NCBI GenBank assembly: GCA_040757575.1
Contig: JBFLXA010000002.1
Location: 124,001-188,000 of the forward strand
Direction of reading: 5' to 3'
Source of the DNA: PFJX01 sp040757575
GTDB taxonomy: Bacteria; Pseudomonadota; Gammaproteobacteria; Burkholderiales; Thiobacillaceae
Length of the DNA stretch: 64,000 nucleotides
Shown here one piece after another: positions 52,885 through 60,736 of the stretch. Below the pieces are notes generated by a model. The model did no database searches and was not told where the DNA came from. It was given only the letters and a program-made list of their open reading frames with translations. How positions within the stretch are numbered: position 1 is the stretch's first letter; every line of letters begins with the position of its first letter. A program made the translations under genes and the position numbers.

Positions 52885-53304
52885 TCAGAGACGGCGCAGC
52901 CAGGCTTCCAACTGTTGCGCCGGCAGGGCGCCGGACACCCGGTCCACCTCCCGTCCGCCCTTGAAGGCCGCCAGGGTGGGAATGCTGCGGATATTGTGGC
53001 GGGCAGCCAGTTGCTGTTCTGCCTCGGTGTTCACCTTGGCGAAGCGCACCCGGCCGGCCCAGGGGCCCGCCAGCTGGTTGAACACGGGGGCGAACTGTTT
53101 GCAGGGGCCGCACCAGGGGGCCCAGAAGTCCACCAGCACCGGCAGTTCGTTGCGGCCGATGAACTTGTCGAAGGTGGCAGCGGTGAGTTCCACCGGGTGG
53201 GCGGGCAGCACTTCCGCGCCGCACTTGCCGCATTTGGGGTGCTGGGCCAGGCGGTCGTCGGGGACGCGGTTCACCGCGCCACAGTGGGGGCAGACGAGTT
53301 CCAT
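52885..53304 (-). CDS. trxC: Thioredoxin 2 (zinc-binding)
   Basis: 139 residues from the ATG at 53304 with GGAG nine bases upstream. The N-terminal zinc-binding part has two Cys pairs (MELVCPHCGAVN; HPKCGKCGAEV), followed by a thioredoxin domain with active site WCGPC and cis-Pro in RSIPTL. It is a cytoplasmic oxidative-stress thioredoxin. It sits between secB and grxC, where enterobacteria have none, and joins a rhodanese and glutaredoxin in a thiol-rich neighbourhood. Confidence 0.94.
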   Translation of the reverse strand: MELVCPHCGAVNRVPDDRLAQHPKCGKCGAEVLPAHPVELTAATFDKFIGRNELPVLVDFWAPWCGPCKQFAPVFNQLAGPWAGRVRFAKVNTEAEQQLAARHNIRSIPTLAAFKGGREVDRVSGALPAQQLEAWLRRL

Positions 53305-53359
53305 AAAACTTGCTCCGAAGTCGTTCACTTGGGAGCAGATGGCGTCTGCCGGCGGGAAA

Positions 53360-53617
53360 TCAAGCTGCCAGCAGGGGCTCCAGTTCCCCGGCGGCGTCCA
53401 GGGCGGACAGATCGTCGAAGCCGCCCACGTGGCGCTCGCCGATGAACACCTGGGGCACGGTGCGGCGGCCGGTGATCTGCATCATGTGTTCCCGGGCGGC
53501 CGGGTCCAGGTCCACGCGGATCTTTTCGATCTCGGTGACGCCCTTCTTGTTCAGCAGGCGTTCGGCCATCTGGCAGTAGGGGCAGACGGCGGTGCAGTAC
53601 ATCTTGATGGGGGGCAT
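53360..53617 (-). CDS. grxC: Glutaredoxin 3
   Basis: 85 residues. Active site CPYC in MYCTAVCPYCQMAERLL, cis-Pro in RTVPQVFIG and the GSH-binding GGFDDL. It reduces disulfides and glutathione mixed disulfides in the cytoplasm. Between the rhodanese and trxC, in the conserved rhodanese-grxC-secB-gpsA order. Confidence 0.96.
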   Translation of the reverse strand: MPPIKMYCTAVCPYCQMAERLLNKKGVTEIEKIRVDLDPAAREHMMQITGRRTVPQVFIGERHVGGFDDLSALDAAGELEPLLAA

Positions 53618-53636
53618 GGTAGGTCCTTGGGGGCGA

Positions 53637-54050
53637 TTATTTGCGTTCCCGGGGCAGGCCGGCCTGCTCCCAGGCCTGCATGCCGCCGGCCAGGTTGTGC
53701 AGATTGTCGAAACCGGCCTTTTTCAGGAGGTTACAGGCGTGGTTGGAGCGGCTGCCGCTACGGCAGACGGCGATGATGGGCTTGCCCTTGTACTTTTCCA
53801 GGTCGGCAAGTTTGTTCTTCAGCTGGCCCAGGGGGATGTGCTTGGCCTTGCCGATGTGGCCGTCGGACCACTCGGATTGCTCCCGCACGTCCAGCACCAG
53901 GGCATCCTGGTGGTTGAACAGCATGACCGCTTCCTGGGGGGCGATCTGCTTGATGCCGGAGATGCGGCTGAACAGGCCGCCGCCGAACAGCATAAAGCCG
54001 GACACGACGGCCAGCAGGATCAACCAGATGTTTTGCAGGGCGAAGTCCAT
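53637..54050 (-). CDS. Membrane-anchored rhodanese (YibN-like)
   Basis: 137 residues. An N-terminal helix (NIWLILLAVVSGFMLFGGGL) anchors a single rhodanese domain with LVLDVREQSEWSDGHI and the active-site loop CRSGSRS containing the persulfide-forming Cys. Sulfurtransferase activity, possibly acting with the neighbouring glutaredoxin, is expected. In E. coli the equivalent gene yibN lies directly before grxC-secB-gpsA, so this gene is probably old in this location. It is 70 bases after the DUF2892 gene. Confidence 0.9.
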   Translation of the reverse strand: MDFALQNIWLILLAVVSGFMLFGGGLFSRISGIKQIAPQEAVMLFNHQDALVLDVREQSEWSDGHIGKAKHIPLGQLKNKLADLEKYKGKPIIAVCRSGSRSNHACNLLKKAGFDNLHNLAGGMQAWEQAGLPRERK

Positions 54051-54120
54051 CCAAAATTCCTTGGTGTTCTGACAAAGCCGGGCATTTTAACCGCAGGCGT
54101 GGGGATGCACGCCGACGGGA

Positions 54121-54345
54121 TCACTTGCAGCAGGAGCCGCCTTCCTTGAGGCCCATCTTGCGGAACAGGAACTCGGGCGGGCAAAAGCCGGTGAAGCCGG
54201 ACTGGAGCAGGTTCAGGCCGATGAAGGCGGTGAACCACAGCCAGGACATCTGGGTGAGGTCGATCTGGCCAAACACCTGGGCCAGACCCAGGGACAACAG
54301 GATCATGACGCCGGCCAGGATGCGTAGGGCGCGTTCTACGGTCAT
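54121..54345 (-). CDS. DUF2892 (YgaP C-terminal-like) inner-membrane protein
   Basis: 74 residues with two hydrophobic helices (ILAGVMILLSLGLAQVF; LWFTAFIGLNLLQSGF) and the family end motif GFTGFCPPEFLFRKMG, then a Gly-Ser-Cys-Cys-Lys terminus. In YgaP this module is fused behind a rhodanese domain; here the two are separate neighbours. It lies 21 bases after the RND permease, so it is probably in the efflux operon. Its molecular role is unsettled, though the domain is associated with sulfur handling. Confidence 0.88.
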   Translation of the reverse strand: MTVERALRILAGVMILLSLGLAQVFGQIDLTQMSWLWFTAFIGLNLLQSGFTGFCPPEFLFRKMGLKEGGSCCK

Positions 54346-54366
54346 TTGTTTACTCCTCTCGGAAAG

Positions 54367-57300
54367 TCAGTTGGTTGTGTTTGCGGGCTTGATGTTGCGT
54401 TGCCACAGGAAGTACAGCAAGGGGATCACCACCAGGGTCAGGGCCGTGGAGGCGAAAGTGCCGAAGATCAGGCTCACCGCCAGGCCGCCGAACACCGGGT
54501 CGGTGATCATGATGGCGGAGCCCAGGATGATGGCCAGGGCGGTGAGCAGGATGGGCCGGAAACGCACGGCGCCAGCTTCGATCACCGCCTCCTTCAGTTC
54601 ATACCCCTGCTTGCGGTAGTCCAGGATGAAGTCGATGAGCAGCAGGGAGTTGCGCACCACGATACCCGCCAGGGCGATGACGCCGATCATGGAGGTGGCG
54701 GTGAAGGCCTGGCTGGTGGCCCAGTGGCCCGGGAACACGCCCACCAGGGTGAGGGGGATGGCGCCCATGACGATCACCGGCAGCATGAAGGACTTGTAAT
54801 AGCCCACCAGCACCAGGTAGATCAGGATCAGGGCGACGATGAAGGCGGAGCCCAAGTCCCGGAACACGTCCAGGGTCAGGCGCATCTCGCCGCCCCACAG
54901 CAGGGTGTAGTCCACCACGTCCTTGGGGGAAGCCTGGGTGAAGCCCAGGTTGCCGGTGGTGAAGGTGGCGCCGTTGGGCAACTGCTTGCCGTCCAGCATC
55001 TGGTCCAGGGCCAGGACAGCGTAGACGGGGCTGGATTTCAGCAGTTCGCCGCCCACCATCACCATGGGGTGCTGGTCCCGGCCATAGATGGGCTTGGCTT
55101 CCGTCACCCGCTCCACACTGGCGATGGCGGCCAGAGGCACCTGACTGCCCTGGGGGTTGCTGACCCGCAGGGCCATCAGGGTATCGGGACTGGCCCGCAG
55201 GGCCTTGGGCAGGCGCACCTGGATGTCGATGGGCTCCCGGGCGTCGGCCACGTGGAGGGTGCCGATGGCAAAACCGGACACGTAGTTGCGCAGCAGCTGG
55301 GCCACCTGGCCGGGGGCCACGCCGGACAGCAGGGCCTTTTCCGCATCCACGCGGACGTGGAAGCTGTCCAGGTTGGCGGTGACCGAATCGTCCACGTTGA
55401 TCATGCCGTAGATGCCTTCGAAAGCCTTGTCCACGTGGGGGGCCGCGCTGCGCAGCAGGTCGTAGTCCGGGCCGTAGAGCTCCGCCAGGATCTGGGCCTG
55501 CACCGGCGGGCCGGGCGGGGTTTCGTAGAGCTTGATCTTGGCGGTGGGGAAAGCCTGGCGCACTTCACCCAGGGCTTCGTTCAACGCGTCGGCAATCTCA
55601 TGGGAGGACACGTCGCGATGATGCTTGTCCACCAGGTTCACCCGGATCTGGGCCAGATTGGAGCCCTTCTTGATCATGTCTCCCCGCACCAGGGCGGCGA
55701 AATCGATGGGTGCGGTCATGCCCAGGAAGGTCTGGTAGTCGGTGACATGGGGATGCCGGCCGACGATACCGCCCACGGCCCGGGCCACCTGGTCGGTTCC
55801 CGCCAGGGCCGTGCCGGCGGGCATGTCCACCTGCAACAGCATGGTGTTGGTATTGTCGTTGGGCAGCATCTTCAATTCCACGCCCAGGGCAGACAGGGGC
55901 CCGTTCAGGCCGGCGGGCCGCACGAACTGCCAGGCGGGCATGAGCATGGCCCCGGCCAGGAGGCCCAGCACCACCAGGAAGGTGATGTTGCGCTTGCTGG
56001 CGGAGTTGATCAGGGGGGTGATCACCGCCACATAGGCCCGGTGCAGGGGGTCGTTGTTGTGCTTGCCCTGTTCTTCCAGGGATTCGGTCCGGGCCAGGGC
56101 CTGGCGGGCCGCCTTGTTGGCCAGCCACAGGTTGGAGGCCCAGGGCACCACCATGTAGGCGATGAGGATGGAGGCGATCATGGCCACGGGCACGTTGAAG
56201 GGAATCGGCGCCATGAAGGGGCCCATCATGCCGGTGACGAAGGCCATGGGAATGAAGGCCAGGATCACGGCGATTGTGGCGATGTTGGTGGGATTGCCGA
56301 TCTCGTTGGTGGCCTCCACCAGCACCTGGCCGAAGGGCTTGTTGCCGGTGCCGTGGTGCAGGTGGCGATGGATGTTCTCGATCACCACGATGGCTGCGTC
56401 CACCAGCAGGCCCAGGGACAGGATCAGGGCGAACAGGGTGATGCGGTTGATGGTCTGACCGAAAGCCAGGCCCACGGCCAGCACCACGAACAGGATCAGG
56501 GGCACGGTGAGGGTGACGATGCCCGCCTCCCGCCAGCCCAGGAAGATCACCAGGATCAGCACCACGGAGCCGATGGCGATGCCCAGGTGCATGACCAGTT
56601 CGTTCACCGCCGCGTTGGCCTTCTGGCCGTCGTTGCGGGTGACGGCGATCTTCACCTCGGCGGGGATGGCTTGCTGCTTAAGTTCCTCCACCTTGGCCAG
56701 CACCGCATCGGCCACCACCACGGCGTTGGTGCCCGCCTTCTTGGCGATGGCCAGGGTCACGGCGGGCTGCTCGCCCTTCAGGGCGGCTTCAGCCGTCGCC
56801 GGGCCGTAGGCAAAGCGGGTGGATTCCTCGATCTCGGCGGGACCGTCTTCCACCTTGGCGATGTCTTTCAGGTAGACGGGGCGTCCCTGGCGGGACACGC
56901 CCACCACGATGTCGGCCACCTCCTGGGCGGACCCCAGGAAACCGGACAGGCGCAGGGGACGAGACAGGTTGTCCTGCTCCAGGTTGCCCAGGGGGGCGGA
57001 CACGTTGGTGCCCCGCAACATCTGGTCCACCTGGGTCAGGGTCAGGCCGCTGGCCTCCAGGCGCTGGGGGTCGATCCACACGTTCACCGCCCGGGACCGG
57101 CCGCCGATGATCTGGGTGAAGGACACGCCGGATACGTTGCGCACCTGTTCCAGCAGGCGCTGGGCCACTTCCCGCAGATGGAAGTCGTCCATGCGGTCCG
57201 ACGCCAGGGTCAGGGTCATGATGGGCACGTCGTCCACGTTGATGGGGCGCACCACGGGCTGCATGGCGCCGGGGGGAATCCGGTCCATGTTCTGCATGAG

Positions 57301-57666
57301 CTGGTTGTACATCTTCACCAGGGAGTCTTCCTGGTTCTCGCCCACCTTGAACTGCACCGTCACCAGGCCGAAGTCATTGCTGGCGTAGCCATAGGTGTGG
57401 TCCACCCCGGACTGGGCGTTCATGATGGCTTCCAGGGGCTTCACCACCAGGTTCTGGATTTCGGTGGCGTCGGCGCCGGGTTTGGCGACGATGATGTTGG
57501 CCGCCGGCACCACGATCTGGGGGTTGTATTCCCGGGGAGTGACCACCAGGGACAACAGGCCCGTCAGGGTCACCGCGATGATGGTCAGGGCGGTGAGCTT
57601 GGAGGTGAGGAAGGCCCGGGCCAGCTTGCCCGCAATGTTCATGGGGGTGTGTTCGCCGGTGCTCAT
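54367..57666 (-). CDS. RND-family efflux permease
   Basis: 1099 residues. Twelve-helix RND architecture with two large periplasmic loops: TALTIIAVTLTGLLSLVV at TM1, TM4 LSLGLLVDAAIVVIENIHRH, and a TM11-12 region RFRPILLTALAIILGSAIMI. The TM4 motif has one Asp followed by Ala-Ala, as in heavy-metal-type CusA/CzcA, whereas drug pumps such as AcrB have Asp-Asp. It would drive proton-coupled export through the adaptor and TolC-type genes just upstream. The substrate cannot be named. The gap to the adaptor gene is two bases. Confidence 0.93.
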   Translation of the reverse strand: MSTGEHTPMNIAGKLARAFLTSKLTALTIIAVTLTGLLSLVVTPREYNPQIVVPAANIIVAKPGADATEIQNLVVKPLEAIMNAQSGVDHTYGYASNDFGLVTVQFKVGENQEDSLVKMYNQLMQNMDRIPPGAMQPVVRPINVDDVPIMTLTLASDRMDDFHLREVAQRLLEQVRNVSGVSFTQIIGGRSRAVNVWIDPQRLEASGLTLTQVDQMLRGTNVSAPLGNLEQDNLSRPLRLSGFLGSAQEVADIVVGVSRQGRPVYLKDIAKVEDGPAEIEESTRFAYGPATAEAALKGEQPAVTLAIAKKAGTNAVVVADAVLAKVEELKQQAIPAEVKIAVTRNDGQKANAAVNELVMHLGIAIGSVVLILVIFLGWREAGIVTLTVPLILFVVLAVGLAFGQTINRITLFALILSLGLLVDAAIVVIENIHRHLHHGTGNKPFGQVLVEATNEIGNPTNIATIAVILAFIPMAFVTGMMGPFMAPIPFNVPVAMIASILIAYMVVPWASNLWLANKAARQALARTESLEEQGKHNNDPLHRAYVAVITPLINSASKRNITFLVVLGLLAGAMLMPAWQFVRPAGLNGPLSALGVELKMLPNDNTNTMLLQVDMPAGTALAGTDQVARAVGGIVGRHPHVTDYQTFLGMTAPIDFAALVRGDMIKKGSNLAQIRVNLVDKHHRDVSSHEIADALNEALGEVRQAFPTAKIKLYETPPGPPVQAQILAELYGPDYDLLRSAAPHVDKAFEGIYGMINVDDSVTANLDSFHVRVDAEKALLSGVAPGQVAQLLRNYVSGFAIGTLHVADAREPIDIQVRLPKALRASPDTLMALRVSNPQGSQVPLAAIASVERVTEAKPIYGRDQHPMVMVGGELLKSSPVYAVLALDQMLDGKQLPNGATFTTGNLGFTQASPKDVVDYTLLWGGEMRLTLDVFRDLGSAFIVALILIYLVLVGYYKSFMLPVIVMGAIPLTLVGVFPGHWATSQAFTATSMIGVIALAGIVVRNSLLLIDFILDYRKQGYELKEAVIEAGAVRFRPILLTALAIILGSAIMITDPVFGGLAVSLIFGTFASTALTLVVIPLLYFLWQRNIKPANTTN

Positions 57667-57668
57667 GG

Positions 57669-58763
57669 TCAGCCCTGTACGCGATCGCCGTTGTTCACCG
57701 CCCCGGCGTTACCGGTGACCACCCGCTCACCCGGGTTCAGGCCGGAAAGGATTTCCAGCTGACCGCCCTGCTCCGCACCGGTGCGCACCATGCGGTACTG
57801 GGCCAGGCCCTGGGCGTCCACCACGAACACGCCGGTGATGCCGGCCCGTTCCAGCACGGCCTCCTTGGGCACCGCCAGCATCAGCCGGCTACCCGTAGGG
57901 AACAACACCCGGGCGAAGGCGCCGCTTTGCAGGCCTTCCGCCTTCACGTCCAGCTTCACTCCGTAGGTGTGGCTCATGGGGTCGGCGGCGGGAGACAGCC
58001 GTGCCACTTTCCCTTCGATGGGGGCGTCCCGGCCATCCAGTTCCACCTGTACGGCCTGGCCCAGCTTCAGGGTCTTGAACAGGGCTTCGGGGACGCTGGT
58101 CTGTACCTGGAGCCGGGCGGGGTTCTCTACCATCAGCACCGGATGGCCGGGGGCGGCGATGTTGCCCTCCATGGCCAGTTTCTGGGTGACCACCCCGTTG
58201 ATGGGGGAGGTGACCACGGCGTACTTGAGCTGCCCCTGGGCGGTGGAAAGCCCGGCCTTGGCCTGGGCCGCACGGGTGACGGCCATATCGTAGTTGAGCT
58301 TCATCTTCTCGTAATGCTGGCGGCTCACCACGTCATCCTTGAACAGGGCTTCAAAGCGCTGGTAGTCCGCTTTGGCGTCCTGCAGGGCGGCTTCGGCCTG
58401 TTGCAGTCCCAGGCGGGCCTGGGACACGCCCCCTTCGATGTCCAGGGGATCGATGGTGAACAGTCGCTGGCCGGCCTTCACCGTTTGGCCTTCCACTACG
58501 GCGATGTCCTTGATGTAGCCCATGAGGCGTGATGCCACCTGGACGGACTCCAGGGCCACCACGGTACCCGGGGTGACGGTTTGGGCCTGGACTTCCACCG
58601 GCTGGATGGCGCTGATCTGGGCCTGTACCACGGGGGCGGCCTGCTGGCTGGCTTGGGGTTTTTCTGCTTCCCCGCCACAGCCGGCCAGAGGTAGAGCGAG
58701 GGCAATGGCCAGGGCGACGATCAATGTACGGGGGGCAGGCAGGGTCTGGGCGGTAATGTTCAT
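57669..58763 (-). CDS. Periplasmic adaptor (membrane-fusion) lipoprotein of the RND system
   Basis: 364 residues from the ATG at 58763, five bases after AAGGTGG; an ATG three codons earlier overlaps that site. Lipoprotein signal ending LPLAGC. HlyD/AcrA order: barrel-sandwich half (VVEGQTVKAGQRLFTIDPLD), helical hairpin (QAEAALQDAKADYQRFEALF), second half (NGVVTQKLAMEGNIAAPGHP) and beta barrel. It bridges the permease and the outer-membrane channel. Contiguous with tolC (15 bases) and RND (2 bases). Confidence 0.94.
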   Translation of the reverse strand: MNITAQTLPAPRTLIVALAIALALPLAGCGGEAEKPQASQQAAPVVQAQISAIQPVEVQAQTVTPGTVVALESVQVASRLMGYIKDIAVVEGQTVKAGQRLFTIDPLDIEGGVSQARLGLQQAEAALQDAKADYQRFEALFKDDVVSRQHYEKMKLNYDMAVTRAAQAKAGLSTAQGQLKYAVVTSPINGVVTQKLAMEGNIAAPGHPVLMVENPARLQVQTSVPEALFKTLKLGQAVQVELDGRDAPIEGKVARLSPAADPMSHTYGVKLDVKAEGLQSGAFARVLFPTGSRLMLAVPKEAVLERAGITGVFVVDAQGLAQYRMVRTGAEQGGQLEILSGLNPGERVVTGNAGAVNNGDRVQG

Positions 58764-58778
58764 GTCATCCACCTTGAA

Positions 58779-60176
58779 TCAAAGTTGTTCCGGGGTCAGC
58801 ACGCCCACGACGCGCTTCAGTTCAGCACGGTTCACGGCCAGGTCATAACGGGCGGCCACCAGGTCGGCCCGGGCCTTGTCCAGCTGGGCCTGGGCGGCCA
58901 GAAGCTCGATGAGGGTGGCGATACCGTTTTCGTAGCGTTTCTTTACCAGCCGCTGGGCCTCGGTGGCCTGTTCCACGGCACTTTCACGGGCGGCCACCAC
59001 TTCTTCCGCTTCCAGGGCCTTGCGGCGGGCGTCGCCCACCTGGAATGCAACGCCGTCCTCGGCCTGGCGCAACTTGGCGGCCAGTTCCAGCCGCTGGGCC
59101 TCGGCCCGGTCCACGCCGGCCTTGGTGGTGCCGCCGTCGAACACGGTCCAGGACAACACACCGGCCACGGTGTAGGAGGTGGAATCAAACCCCAGGTTCT
59201 TGTCGTTGGCATCGCCTCGCAGCATGACATTGAACTGGGGTTTGCCGCTGGCCTGGGCTGCGTGGACGGCGGCACCCGCGCCCTGAATCTGGTTGCGCAG
59301 GGCCTGCAGGCCGGCGTGGTTGTCCAGGGCCTGGCGGCGCAGTTCCGCGTCGCTGCCGGCCAGCAGGCCGGGGAGGACGGGAGCGCCCACGTCCAGGGGC
59401 TCGCTCAGGGGCTTGCCCAGCAACAGGTGCAGTTGATCCAGGGCCGTGGCCTCCGCGTTCCGGGCGGCCACGCCCTTGAGCTTCACGTCTTCCAGGTTCA
59501 CCCGCGCGGACAAGAGGTCGCTTTTGACCGCCATGCCCTGCTTGTGCAGTCGGTCGGTGATGCGCACATATTCTTCCGCCGCTGCCTTGCCCTGGTCTGC
59601 TACCTGGATGTAGGCCCGGGCGGTATGCACGCCCTGGTAGGCCATCAGCACGTTCTGGGTGAGTTGCTGGCGGGCCAGCCGGTCGCCGGACTGGGCGGCC
59701 CGGACATAGGCCTGGGCCTGGTCCACGTAGCTTTTCACCATGCCGCCGTTGTAGACGGGGACGAGCAGTTCCACCCGGGAGTTGAAGTTGGTGACGGAGC
59801 CTGGATGGTTCAGGTTGTCCGGCGCAATTGGCAGGGGATTTTGTGCGCTGTTGATCGCATTCAGGAAATCTCCTGCGCCAAAATCGTTGAATGTTGCATT
59901 GCGCTGGGAGAGTTTCAAGCCAAATGCGTTCAGGGCGTCATTGGTGCGGGTGGCGGTGAGGGACAGGTTCAGGCGGGGCATCTTGTTGCCCTGGGCCTGA
60001 CGGACGGCCGCTTCCGCCTGTTGAATCTGGGACTGGCTGATGGCCAGTTCCGGGTTCTGGTTCAACGCCTGTTCCACGGCTTGCTGGAAACTCAGGGTTT
60101 CCGCCCGGGCCGGGGACAACACTGCTAAGGCCAGCAGCACGGCACTCGAAAGAGCGCCCAACTTGGCAACGCGCAT
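58779..60176 (-). CDS. TolC-family outer-membrane efflux channel
   Basis: 465 residues. Signal peptide MRVAKLGALSSAVLLALAVL to PARA, then two TolC repeats with long coiled-coil helices (FQQAVEQALNQNPELAISQS; NAEATALDQLHLLLGKPL) and the C-terminal VKKRYENGIATLIELLAAQA. It forms the trimeric outer-membrane duct of the pump. AGGAG seven bases before the ATG. First structural gene of the efflux operon, with its own promoter at 60234-60262. Confidence 0.93.
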   Translation of the reverse strand: MRVAKLGALSSAVLLALAVLSPARAETLSFQQAVEQALNQNPELAISQSQIQQAEAAVRQAQGNKMPRLNLSLTATRTNDALNAFGLKLSQRNATFNDFGAGDFLNAINSAQNPLPIAPDNLNHPGSVTNFNSRVELLVPVYNGGMVKSYVDQAQAYVRAAQSGDRLARQQLTQNVLMAYQGVHTARAYIQVADQGKAAAEEYVRITDRLHKQGMAVKSDLLSARVNLEDVKLKGVAARNAEATALDQLHLLLGKPLSEPLDVGAPVLPGLLAGSDAELRRQALDNHAGLQALRNQIQGAGAAVHAAQASGKPQFNVMLRGDANDKNLGFDSTSYTVAGVLSWTVFDGGTTKAGVDRAEAQRLELAAKLRQAEDGVAFQVGDARRKALEAEEVVAARESAVEQATEAQRLVKKRYENGIATLIELLAAQAQLDKARADLVAARYDLAVNRAELKRVVGVLTPEQL

Positions 60177-60233
60177 ATCAACACTCCTAACCGGGAAGCT
60201 GTGCCTGGGGCACAGCCAAATTCAGTAGGGGCT

Positions 60234-60262
60234 AATATACCTATCAATAAATTTTATGTCTA
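60234..60262 (-). promoter_or_regulatory. Promoter of the tolC-adaptor-RND operon
   Basis: On the minus strand TAGACA (complement of 60257-60262), 17 bases, TATATT (complement of 60234-60239). The spacer is AT-rich with an imperfect palindrome (ATAAATTTTAT), a plausible operator for the ArsR-type regulator encoded upstream. Leader about 50 bases. Confidence 0.75.
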
Positions 60263-60297
60263 GATAAAAGACGCTTTCCAGGCGGCTTGGCAGGGTG

Positions 60298-60615
60298 TTA
60301 CTTTGCAAATCCACAAAAAACGTCCCGCATCATGCCGATAAGTTGCAGGGTGCGGGTGTCGCTGACCCGGTAGAAGACCCGGTTGGCGTCCTTGCGGGTA
60401 CGCAGTACGCCCTTGTCCCGCAGGATGGCCAGGTGCTGGGAAATGTTGCTCTGGGAGGTACCGACGTTGTCGACGATGTCCTGCACGCTGATCTCCTTGT
60501 CCCCCAGCACGCACAGAATCTTCAGGCGCAATGGATGGGACATGGCTTTCAGGGCACGGGAAGCCTGCTCGATGTGTTCGTCCTTGTCGATGAGTTCTGT
60601 GGACTCTGTGGTCAT
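60298..60615 (-). CDS. ArsR-family repressor with BigR/SqrR-type cysteine pair (predicted persulfide sensor)
   Basis: 105 residues from the ATG at 60615 with GGAG seven bases upstream. Winged HTH: ALKAMSHPLRLKILCVLGDK, TSQSNISQHLAILRDKGVL, and the wing RKDANRVFYRV. It has only two cysteines, C35 in helix 2 and C101 in the last helix, 66 residues apart. BigR (C42/C108) and SqrR (C41/C107), which sense sulfane sulfur by a C-C tetrasulfide, have the same spacing and placement. The metal-binding ELCVCDL motif of ArsR/SmtB metal sensors is absent. It precedes tolC by 121 bases and probably represses it. Confidence 0.88.
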   Translation of the reverse strand: MTTESTELIDKDEHIEQASRALKAMSHPLRLKILCVLGDKEISVQDIVDNVGTSQSNISQHLAILRDKGVLRTRKDANRVFYRVSDTRTLQLIGMMRDVFCGFAK

Positions 60616-60675
60616 GGTTTCTCCAGGGTTCGGGAACGTCGGCGATGGCATAAAGACGGCCGCCGACGGGCTGAT

Positions 60676-60689
60676 GTATTCAAATATAC
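60676..60689. promoter_or_regulatory. AT-rich inverted repeat upstream of the ArsR-type gene
   Basis: GTATTCAAATATAC has matching 4-base ends (GTAT/ATAC) and lies in the divergent gap between the regulator and gpmI, about 60 bases before the regulator. AATATAC also occurs in the tolC promoter (60234-60240). It could be an autoregulatory operator; this is only a pattern-level suggestion. Confidence 0.35.
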
Positions 60690-60736
60690 TAAAATGCCCA
60701 CACGAATTGTGCTGGAAAAACAGATAAAATCTTCTG

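Noticed and set aside
54346..57762. A 1138-codon open frame antisense to the RND permease gene
   Set aside because: It is a shadow of a GC-rich gene: His/Gly/Gln-rich composition, no domain, no ribosome-binding site, and the sense strand encodes a complete RND permease.
60298..60615. Metal-responsive ArsR/SmtB sensor
   Set aside because: No CxC or CVC metal box in the recognition helix region; the two cysteines match the persulfide-sensor spacing instead.
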